A DNA stretch of 64,000 bases from Bimastos eiseni (lineage: Eukaryota > Annelida > Clitellata > Crassiclitellata > Lumbricidae). This document shows, piece by piece, positions 18,662 through 30,400 of this stretch. Location of the stretch: the NCBI GenBank assembly GCA_959347315.1, contig OY365807.1, positions 16,132,874 to 16,196,873 on the forward strand. Direction: 5' to 3'. Numbering within the stretch: position 1 is the first letter of the stretch; the number at the start of each line of letters is the position of its first letter. The position numbers and the translations under genes were made by a program. The notes beneath the pieces were generated by a model. The model saw only the letters and a program-made list of their open reading frames with translations. It was not told the origin of the DNA and ran no database searches.

Positions 18662-21493
18662 TTTTGCGTATCTGCCAACGTTTCACAAAGTTTAATAGAT
18701 GCCATAACGCAATTATATAACTCAAAATAATAATTCGTCATTCATTTACAATAATGCAATCCAGCTTTAAGTCAATATCTCTCTAAGACAGGTGCTATTT
18801 ATACTGACATTATGGTGCACTGTGACAGTTTGTCCCATTTAAGAAACTGGATTCCAACAGGTAACTAAAATAAAGCACATGGACGTGTCATTATTTTAAT
18901 TACACTCCAGAGAGTGCCTCCTCTGACCCAATTGAAACCGGATTCTGACCACCTTCGGACTACCCAATTGGACAACCGCTATAACTTGACGCAGCGCTCG
19001 TGAATAAGTTGCACTTGGCTTTTTGTGGCGCTTTACAAGTTTGGAGACAACGATTACGATGTAGGTATATTAAACAATGAATTAACTATTAATTTACTTT
19101 GACTTTTGGTGCTGAATAATGTCCAAGCTTGTAATTCTGGTATTACAGGGTCGCTAAACATAGAATTTGAGTCAAGTCAATGAGCTAAACAAACCCGAGT
19201 GTCTGATGTTACGCAATCATGACCTAACTAAACATGCCGAGGAGTCAAGTGTTCTAAATTGTCGTAATCTGTCATACTTTACATTAGTCTTAGAGCAAAG
19301 TTGCGTATATTTATTAACAGAAGTACAGACCTTTCAGTGTGAGACTAGCAATCTAAACTGAACATAGGTTACGTAGACGACTTGTAAATTAATATAAGTT
19401 CCCGGTAGCAAAGACAATATATATCTTTGTAGGGCCTACACAAACAGGTTCAACTCAATAAACAGTCATGACGATTTATTCAAGTTTACAGCATAAACTT
19501 TGTCGATTTGTTGATAGCGCTATAACTGATAGTGCTTATATAGTAGAAAGTAGAAATGTTGTGTTGCCTTCGGCCATCAAAATAACATTTAGCAAGAAGG
19601 TTCTGTGGCAAGAACGTTCTGTAAGAATAAATGAACAAAGAATCAAAGATAGGCTGTGAAAACGTTGAAAATGCTAAAAACATGCATCTCACTGTTTGAC
19701 TCTGTCAAAATGTGTTGTGTACCATAACGGCCTTATTGACAAATTAAAACTAATAATAATTATTAGTTTGCAAATTTGCAGTAATGAAACTAATTTTATT
19801 CTGATTTGGCATTGAATGATTTGAATCTGCTTTGTACAGTTTAATGTTTTGAAACATAAATTTTCAATCGTCTTAAGACGGGCAAACAATAATAGTATGG
19901 ACGCTGGAAAAAAAACTTATGTTTCAATCATATTTTGTCCAAGAAAATGTCAAGGTTCTCATAGTTTTTATCTTTTCAGATTTTTAAGTTCTTTATATTT
20001 AAGGCGTTTAGATTCGTATACTTTTTTTAAATTTTTACGTATGCATAGTTGTACATTGGACACAAAAATTATTTGATAACCAAAATTTTTATTGTCTATG
20101 ACTCTAACGTCTTTGAAATAATGACTGCGAAGTGCAATGTAGACATTGACACACAATGTACCGTATTAACGACAATTCCAGTGATTAAAGAATGCCATTT
20201 GAATGTTGAAGTGAAAGTACCAATAATTTTTTTAACTTTAAAATTTAATAAGTTGAAATACTGAAATTCTAATACTTATTTTATATAATATAGCGCTACA
20301 TAAATTCAAAGGTTCTAAAAGGTAAATAATAAAACAGTGAATCTGCTCGTGATGTATATGTCATGGCGAAATTTGTGTATCAGAGAGAGAAGACCTGACG
20401 AAGACCTTATTGATGTTGCGTGAGCAAAGGCGTGAACGGTCTAAACGAACAAATTAAAAGGTAGTTATGACTGAAGGTCTTCTTATCTTCAAACCGAAAC
20501 GCCTGTGAAATCCATTGTCCTGGTTGACACAGAATAGTATAGTCAGAGTTCATGCCACTTTAGCATGTTACTCTAATCGTCGACTCTTAGTATGACCGTC
20601 ACTTCAATTATTTGAAAACTGCATACAGTAACGAATAAAATGCATCTCAATTGCGATGTGAAATCGTCAATATTGATAGTAGAGAACGTCTTTAATTTTT
20701 TTTCAATTGTGAAGATTGTCGTGATAGATTTATCAGTGCATTATTTTGTTTAAGCTGTGGCATGTAATGCAATACATTGACGTGACGTTCTTTTGGAGCC
20801 TATTTTAAAGTTCTAGACGGGTTTGGCAGCCGTTAGCGGAAGCTTAAAGCCAATTTATGGTCGGTTTCCTACGAAGACTTCCAGGCAACGTATTACTTCT
20901 AGGGGTCTACATCTCTCTTACTTTCTGGCAATGTTTTCTTCCCGACGATACCAATACTAATTGGCTTACCAATACTAATTACTAATGGTAACTATTATTC
21001 TGTCATTTCGTATTCATTCGCGTGTATTTAAAAAGCCATTAAGTTGAATGTGATCATTCAGTTTACGGTATACCTGCCCAATATGAGGGTCAGATTTTGA
21101 CATCATAAGGGTCGGCTAGGGTCAGTTTAGACATCGTGAGGGTCGTTTAGGGTCAGGTTAGGCATCGTGAGGGTCGGTTAGGGTCAGGATTAGGGTTAGT
21201 GTAGTCTATAGAAAATTATACTTTGTAGATATAGGATTATGGATAGTGCAGTTTTTGCAGTTTAGCGTGCTGTAGAAGTAAGATTTTCGCTTGTGTCGCG
21301 GCCGAACTTTCGGCCGCAGAAGATTTATCCATTTTTAAATCCTATTATCAGCTTTTGTCTTGGGTGTGGTTGGGATAGACATGACCAAAATTATAGATGA
21401 TATTTCAGTTGTTAAACTTCTAGTGAACGAAACAGCACATAGTGTTTCAAGTGTGTTTTATACTTTTTCAGTTTTCTCTCATGTGGTGTAAAG
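18662..21493. promoter_or_regulatory. Head-to-head intergenic region between RTCB and VPS13D
   Basis: A 2.8 kb stretch separates the RTCB start (18661, minus) from the VPS13D start (21494, plus), so both promoters and 5' UTRs must be here. I saw no coding exon of a known family. A possible 5' UTR splice acceptor for RTCB (cgttggcag) lies just upstream of its ATG. No clear CpG island or TATA box stands out. It also holds the GGGTCAG/TTAGGGTC array at 21086-21200. Confidence 0.6.
21086..21200. repeat. 31-bp tandem array with TTAGGG-like words
   Basis: Three and a half imperfect units of about 31 bp, of the pattern gggtcagtttagacatcgtg plus agggtcgttta, end in aggattagggttag. It lies about 300 bp upstream of the VPS13D start codon. 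Confidence 0.8.
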
Positions 21494-24400
21494 ATGCTGG
21501 AAGGACTTGTAACTTGGGTTTTGAATACATACATCGGTGAATATGTTGAGAATCTCAACACAGATCAACTTACAATTGCGCTTTTCCAAGGCAAGTTGTC
21601 ATCATGAATCAATGATACAGTGATTTAGGGAACTCATAAATCTGGTATATGGTCATTCCAAACCTTCAGATCAGTGAGCTTGTCAGTGAGTCTAATGTGC
21701 CAATTTTCCCAGCACCCTGGCCTTACCATGCACAACGAAGCACGCAGACTGCGTGCCATCAATGGATTCGGCCGTAGAAGTAACTGCCATCAATCGCATG
21801 TTGTTGAATGAGCCCTGCCAAATGTGTGCCATCGATAGTGCACTTGATGAACTATTGTTAATCCTTTGATTGAATGACTTCAAAGGTCAAACACTTTAGC
21901 ACTTCAATTGATTCGAATAAAGACGGCAACTTTATGTGCAGTTTGACAATGAATAATACACAATATTATGTTGTGTATTTAATAGCACTTCCAGTTGAAA
22001 GTGTAATACCTCTTCATTTGTCCTGTGTTCTTTCCAACTAACTTTTTCCATTCTGTGCCACATTTCCATTTCCAATGCTTCTAATCATTTCCTGTCTTCT
22101 TCCCTTATTGTCCATGTTTCTTTATGTGCAGTTTGACAATGAATAATACACAATATTATGTTGTGTATTTAATAGCGCTTCCAGTTGAAAGTGTAATACC
22201 TCTTCATTTGTCCTGTGTTCTTTCCAACTAACTTTTTCCATTCTGTGCCACATCCACATTTCCATTTCCAATGCTTCTAATCATTTCCTGTCTTCTTCCC
22301 TTATTGTCCATGTTTCTGATCCGTAAAGGATCATACACTCCATATCATCGTTTCAATCATTTTTCTTTTTCGAGTTTCTATCTAGTTTTCCTCTCATATG
22401 TTCTTTCCTTTTGTAAAATGCATCATTTCCCAGTCCTATTCTTCTTTTAGTAACAGTAGAAAGAAGCTAATATTTTAAGCTAGTACTTCAAGTGCAAAGA
22501 CATCAAGGCTTGTTGATCACATTCGCTGGGATCTTAATCGTGTTGATATCATGATAGAGCGTTATTGATTCGGATTTAGTCAACCAGAGAAATCGAAATT
22601 AAGGTATATGATACTTAACCGATGCCTGTTAGCCCAGGTTCCAACATATGACAAAGTATCAGTGATCGAGTCCCTTCGTGGAATCGTCAATGATGTTACA
22701 ATGTTAACATTACATGACACTAAATTTTTCATTTTGCATTTGTTTATCTTCTGAATTAAATAGTTTATTTTTTCATATGACTATATGTCTTCGTGTGTGC
22801 ATGCACGCTACTGTCGCCTTGTATACTGTCATGTTTTTAATGGCGTGCATTGGTCCTGTTCACTTTTGTCGGATCACCAATTCTCTCAGGGAATATTTCA
22901 AATGTGTACTCTGCAGTCATGCATATAGTAATGCATGAAGTGGGACACACTTTTGTTAATTTCAGCAGTTTAGAAGTAAGAACATTTAGACTCCAAAAAG
23001 TAACAACTATCATGGTGCAAGTTTAAAGTTATTTCTGAGCATTTTAGTGCTATTAGAATCTCTGAAAAACTATGCTGCTGGATTTCTGTTTTGTTTGTGG
23101 GATGCATAAACTGAAGTGTGGTTTTGCTTTCATTTATCTAGGTCAAGTCGAATTGGAAAACTTGCCTCTTAAAAAGACTGCTTTGAAGAGTCTGGATTTA
23201 CCCATTGAAGTTAAATCAGGTGGTTTAAAATTTCTGCCATTAAAATTTCTGATGATGTTTCTCTGTTTCAGGTGTTAGAGCTGTTCTTATCATTCTTATT
23301 TAATTTGGTTTCAGCAATTGACACATCTGAATAGTTTTTCGTATTCTATCAAACAGTTTCTTGTATCCAAACACTAATGTGCTACACAAACATCCGTTAA
23401 TTTGGAATATTCTGTATAAATTACGCTTTCTTTTGTGGCTTCCAGGCTGGTCTAAATTCTCCTTTTGACTTCTAGTTTGATGCTTTTAATAAGAGTATCC
23501 TTGGCTTGTCATATTTTTATTGATAACTACTTAAAGTACAGATATCATGCACTTGAAATAGGCTGCAACATCGATGAATGGTCTACTTGATAAAAGCAAA
23601 CACTCAATGCACTGAGCTAATAATTTGTTAAGAACCACTGCTAAAGTTGCCACTTCTGAAAAGGCTGTAGATTACTTTGATTGGATGGGTGATATTCCGT
23701 ACCTTTGAGTGCATTTCTGTAACAAGACTTTGACAACTACAGATCTCAGCTTGTAATAAATGTAATAAACTTATGTAATGTATGTAACCTTATGTAATAA
23801 ATTCCTAATAGACTTGTTTGGGCGCTAAATCTGTTGTAAATTTGATTTGACTGTTCCTTTTGTTTTCATTGCTCTGTTCAGTAAGAGTTATTGTTCTTTG
23901 TTGTGACATTTGCTTCAATTGATTTAATGGTAGGTTTCATTGGTCGAATTCAGCTGCAAATTCCGATACGTCGACTACATAGTGAACAATGGGTCATTAC
24001 TCTAGACAGACTGTATTTGGTGGCTGGGCCAATCAAAAATGAAGAGGTATCTTCTGTCTATTCTGACAGTGACTTATAGCTAAAGTATTTGATCTGATGA
24101 CTGAGTAAGTGTAATTATAACTTCTATTTTGACAGAGTCTAATGCACAAGATATCAATCGATGGTGCACCAAATTCAAACCACAATCAGGTTGACAGTAT
24201 ACAGAAGATCAGTCTGTAAGATGGATAAGCAGCATATGGAAGATTAGTACTTTCAGAACTTAGGTAAGTCTTGAGAACGAAATGAAATATATGAGACTGG
24301 GTCATATAAATGCCTAGGTTGTACTATGAGAGACGCTTTATAAATTCGTAAATAGAATAGAATAAGGCTTCATGTCACACCATCTTAAGTATGGAGACAC

Positions 24401-27400
24401 TTATTATCAGCCACTTAGGACCAGTGCTTTCAGTGGAAGATCCTTCAGGTTTGAACTGAGGCCAATAATTCACTGGACTGGCGATTTATTTCGCATCTTG
24501 TGACCGTACCAAGATCTGCTTGGTGACAGCAACAATGTTGGGCAAATAGCTTGTCCAAGATCATTTAATGGAATCCGCTCAGCAAACGTAAATTGGAAAA
24601 TCATTAAGTCAAGAGCTCTATCAATTATTATTGTTATTATTACCGAAATTTGATACCGGCCTTCTTCCAACATCTTTTGTTCAGAAGTGCATAATTAGAT
24701 CTAGATCTAGGGTAACACAGTAAACAATACATCAATTGAGACTTTAAATTGCAATGATCGCTGTATTAATATTGATTTTATCTAAGTAAGTGTTGTCTCT
24801 ATCAGTGACATGATCCTTGTGTCTTTGGATGATCGAAATTTGTTTTAGTATGACCACGCAGCAGAACAAAAGCGAGAACAGGATCGAAAAAGGAATCAAC
24901 TGCAGGAGTTAGAAGATAACTTCAAGGTTTTCAGTATTCATGATATTCATTTAAAACATGTAAAATCTTGTTTTGATTGAAAATTTTATGTAAAAAATAT
25001 AATAAGCATTATCGTGAATCAGTGTGCCATTTACTCAGTCCAGCCTTGCATACAATCCATTCCTTCATCCAACCAATCATTCCTTCATTGATCTGTCTTG
25101 TTTAGGTTTTGTTGGGATTGTGTTAGTGCTTCAGCAGTTTACTTGAGTTTTTATTGAGAATTTTGAGGGTACTATGCAATCACAACTCAGCAATGAAAAG
25201 AAAAAGTGCAATAATGCAATGTGCGATATTAAAGTGTTTCTTATTTTTGGGTAGGACATACAGGAAGTAATTATTTCCTTCCATTAGGCTTTTTACCTAG
25301 CTACAGACAAGTGTCAAGGTAATTTAGTTGTGGCCAACACATGTGCAAGACATCCTACTGGATAGAGACATGTGTGGTAAATAAAATTGATCTTAAAACC
25401 TTAATTTCTTTTGTGTTAGCTACAAAAAGATTTGATTCAGCAAAGTGATGTTGAGAACAAATCCTCCTCGACTTGGTGGTCGTATGGTTCAGCATTTATC
25501 ACCAACATTGTTGAAAATTTACAGGTAGCAGTACTGTTACTTCTGACTGGCACATTCTCATATTTGGGAGCTGTCAGTAGCAATACTGTCAGAAATGTAA
25601 CTGTTCTGTCAGAAAGAGTACAATTGGGAGTTTTCAGGTTACTGTTAGTCATCTGTTTTAAGATAATTGGTTACTTATTAGTCATAGTTGTTACTTTCAA
25701 TATTGTCAATCAACGTATACATATCTAAGTAGTTCTGAGGACTAAAAGGTGAGATTAAGTTTCATTAGAGTAGTTTTGTTTTGTCAGATCTGAAGTTTTT
25801 GATGAGTTTCATAAATGCGGAATGCATATATGTACTTGCAGTTAGTACATGGCACAAAACCCGTAAATTCTTGTTGGGTAGTCTTTTAATGTCAACAGTC
25901 TTCAGAACTCCATCATATAAACAGACATTGATGGGTTTAAATTAAGTTTAATTTGTTTAAATTAAAAATCTGACTTTGGTACATCACATGATACACATAT
26001 ATACAAAATGTGATGTTGCGACTGGTGTTCTGGGTGACTGATTTTTATAGCAGGTGCATTTTGTTTCAGCTGAAAGTGAATGAAATTCATTTACGTTACG
26101 AAGATGATGTTACAATACCAGGACATCCTTTTGCCTGTGGTGTCACCATCAAGAGTGTCTCTGCACAGAGTTGTGGTGCCAACTGGGTAGGCAATTCATC
26201 CATCCATCCGTACATTCATTCATTGATCCATTCACCCCCCCAGAAGGCAGACATGGTCGAAGATAATGTTGATGATGAGTGAGAAAGAGGATGATATTGC
26301 TGATGACTGCGACAATTATGGTGGTTGTGAAGACGATGATAATTGTTGAGGTATCATCTGTGTTCTGTAGGAACCTGGTTTTGTGAATCGAACCGGGAAT
26401 AATCTTATGTTCAAACTAGTCAGCCTGGAAAACTTTTCCATCTACTGGGACAGCGATGTCTCTATGTTTGGAAGTTACACGGGATCTCTGCTGGAAGTGA
26501 GAATTTTTAATTTTAGTCTCTGTTTACATATTTCATTTTTACCAAGTCAAAAATAAAGTCATAGAAAATAAGCATAGAAGTTCAGTCTTTATATACTTAT
26601 TGTGTAACTTAAATTTTGATAATGTAAGGTGAGATATGCATTTGACTATTTGTTAACTTTACTGTGGTTTTATGCAATGTAGTTATCGGATGGTTTTAAG
26701 ATTTACTGTCATTCAATAAATTATTTATAGTTTTAGTATGATTTAATACGTTAGTTGTCATTGATTATGATTTTGTACATTGGTTGAATTACAAAATCAT
26801 CTGGTATCTTTGATAGGAGGCTTTGCTTCAAATGTGGGAAAAGTCATCTGGTACAGAAGGCACAAAGGTGACATTAGTTGATATACTTACTAGGACGAGT
26901 AAGAATCTATTTTCATTGCTATAAGATTGTGATTCAATGGCTCTTGCATTTTGCCCTGTGTTGTAAAGGGTATTTCACCTATGGAGGGTGAAAGAAGAGT
27001 ATTTTTGTGTTGAATATCATTAATGTAATTATATTTCGTCTACTGTAGAAATGATCCATTGAGAATGAAAATTGAAATTAGGTGTAGACGGGTAATTCTA
27101 AAAAAGATCAAGTCCTGGGTTTTGATACCATTATTTAAATAAATATTTATTTATTACTATCCTTATTATTCGGTATTTGCAAACCTGAGATGGTTGAATC
27201 GTATTTCAGAAAACGCTCCCAGCATGTTTAACAATAGATTTAACAGCAATGTGATCTAGGCAGTGATAAACTTGTAGATCATTAATATAAAATTAAGAAT
27301 AGTTCTAATAAGAACATGAGAAAGATACTGTTTAATCTTAAGCTACCTCCAAAGAGGCTTGGTATCAATTTATAGTATCTGGTGCGTTAAACAGGGCCAC

Positions 27401-30400
27401 AGATATATCCTGGAGCCAGTTAGTGCTCACGCAAAGATGCGGCGTAACACATCGGCTCAACCGCTGCGCAGTCAGGACTCTCCTCGGTTGTTGGTTGATA
27501 TAGAGCTTGATAAGTTTCCTTTGTCTCTGAGTGAAACTCAGCTGCACAGCATCGTTGCTCTGCTGCGAGAGTTGGATCGACACGACAGAGGCCGCAGGTA
27601 TCGCAGATTGAGGCCAAGGTTTCCAGTTTCTGGGAAGTGAGTTGATTTTCTTTTAGATAAACTCTGCAATTTTCAGTCTAATTTCATCGCATATTCCACT
27701 ACCATAAATGAGCTTTGTTATCTTTCCAATATAACCTGAAATTGCCATCTTACTGGGCTAATGTTCTTTCTTAGCCTGTCTCTGTCTCATACTGCCATCA
27801 GGTGATATTCTGTGCAATGCTACAATGATGCAACAGAAGTTACATAAGAATGTAATGGATGTTAAAATATTTTGCTCCTTAAAATATCGTCATTTGATAT
27901 AGAAACATGTTATGGAAAGAGAGTGGCTTATAGTAAAGGAACAAAAGAAATATACTAAGGTGTAAATAGGTTCTTATTTATTATTGGCAGTCCGCTAGCA
28001 CGACCTTGCCTGGTATTCATTTGGAAGTAAGGTTGTGTATTAACACGTGATGTAAATATCTTGGTAACAGTAAAGTGGCATTTGATCTTGATTAAATTGA
28101 GTCTTTGTTTATATATTTGTTCTTTATTTCTTCTTCTGGTTCTCATTTTTAGATGCCATATATTGAATTTTTATCATTTTAGTTGTCGAATGTGGTGGCA
28201 GTTCGCTATGGATGCAACGTTGCACACGGTGCGGGAACAGAGGTTAAAACGCTCTCCTGCATTTGTCAGCAGAAGGGACAAAGCGATTGCTCAGTACATA
28301 AAAGTCTTTTATGAATACCTCACCATAGGACCCAAGTACATGAGCAAGACTTCCAAGGTATGCAGTTATGCTTACTCTATTTCTTGTCTTCATTATGCTG
28401 TCTTTTGTTTAAAAAAAATAGTCTGCTCTTTAATACACTATAACCTTGCTGTATCTGGGGCCTTAGCAAGTACTTTACTAGTTTCACAATGCGGCGCTCT
28501 TTATGTGCAGCCTATTTACACACACATCTGCTTACTGCGCATTTGTGTCATGCCACTAAACATTAACCCTTTAATGACCAATACTTAGTAAAACGTAAGG
28601 CATAATCAATAACGCTGATCGTTAAAGGGCTAACACATGAAACAGGAGTTTGCTTTCTGGAACTACACAGTAGACCTTGTTTAAAATCAATATACATGAT
28701 GCCGACTTTAAACCATACAGAAGACTATACCGCTCCAAAGCAGACGAACCCAAAAATGCTGCACAAGTCTCCATTCTCCACACCTTTCAACCTTATACTA
28801 ATTGGCAGTCTACAGTCAGCACCTTTAAAGCAATTCCTGGAAACAGTAGACTAAATGCAGCCAGAAATGTTTTGGTATTAAACAAGAAACTTTTACCCAT
28901 TATTAGACAGCAACTAGGCCTTTCAAAGTTGTTGGACATAAATTGTCTTATAGCAGGCTACATAGTGCAGATGTTAACCAAGAAATGATATTCTGTGTAT
29001 TTGAAGGATTTCAAGGATCGTTTTGAAATGGAGCTGACGTTTGATGAGCTGAAACTGCTAAGGAAGTCGGTTACGGATGATATTCTTGAAAAGCAGAAAC
29101 AAGAAGTATGTATTGGTTTCTACTCAAGCCATACTTCAACATTTTTGATTCTGACTGGGTTTTTTGTCTCTTACATGCTCAGTCTTTTTCCATGCTCTAA
29201 TGTTCTATTCTCATGGCACTGGCACTAAACTGTGCCATAGAAGAATGTTTGGTACTTTGCCACTTACCTTCCGTTTATCTAGACACTAATGGGGCTGATA
29301 CTAACTGCACCACATAAGTCTGAATCGTATAAATTCAGTGTCTGCTCCTCATGATGAACCTTAGATGTCTTTGATTTAGGTTTTAGTTCTGTAGTCCTTG
29401 TATGTTGATGTATTACTATATTTTAATTTTTTTATATTCATCATCATCATGATCCATGGGCAGAAAGCCCATAGGTGTCCACTTCACATATGACCATTGT
29501 TCTCCATGCTCCTCTGCCTTGGGTTAGCTGTATTAAGTGGTGTATATCGGTTCCACTCTAATCTATTCGTTTTTTATGAACTCGATTGATTTCGGATTAC
29601 AAATGTAGTATATTAATTTGCTTGACAGACAATTCCAACTTATAGTTCTGCTGCGGCAACTGTTAGCTCAGCAGAGCCAGCAGCTGCAGTAGGTTCAGAG
29701 CAGACTGTAACAACCAGTGGTCAGTCAGAGGTCGTTGCTCCAGGACTTCTTCAGAGTTGGTTTCCGGGATGGACTGGTTGGTATGGATACAGTTACCCAC
29801 AGCCAGCAGCAACTGCTGAGTCTCCATCAGCATTCCCCGAGGCATCTTTGATGCTGCCTGGGGAGGGTGATGGTGTTCTGGACATGAGCAGAAGTATCAG
29901 TGACACTAGCATCGGGTCAAATATAACTGTATCCAAGAAGACAGAACTGGGTGAGTCATGAAGCCTTACATGGACTGAGAGGTGATCAATGTTACGAATC
30001 TAACTGGCTATTAGACACTGCTATAGATTATGTTACTTTATCTGACCTTACTTTACTGTACCACATCTTATTAGTTTACTTTACCTTAGCTTACTTTATT
30101 TTGATTTACTTTGTCATGTACTTTATCTTACCCAACTTTGTGTTTTACCTTACTTGCCAATTTTAAGTTGATTATTAACTTCATCATAATTTGGCATCGC
30201 ACAACCGAGCTCATAACTGATACAGCAGAGACAAACACACTCTTCAAAACATTTGTGCTGTTGACTGGTATTTAGTTACTAATAGTGACTCTATTTAGGT
30301 TATTAATGGTGACCCCTTTTAAATTACAGAAAGTGATGGTCCAATCTCTTAACAAGGTTTGCAGTAGACAAAACAGGCATTAATCTAATGTAGAGTTTAG

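Noticed and set aside
28061..28182. N-terminal extension upstream of VPS13D exon 10.
   Set aside because: It is the intron's pyrimidine-rich end; the acceptor at 28182 and phase with exon 9 are clear.
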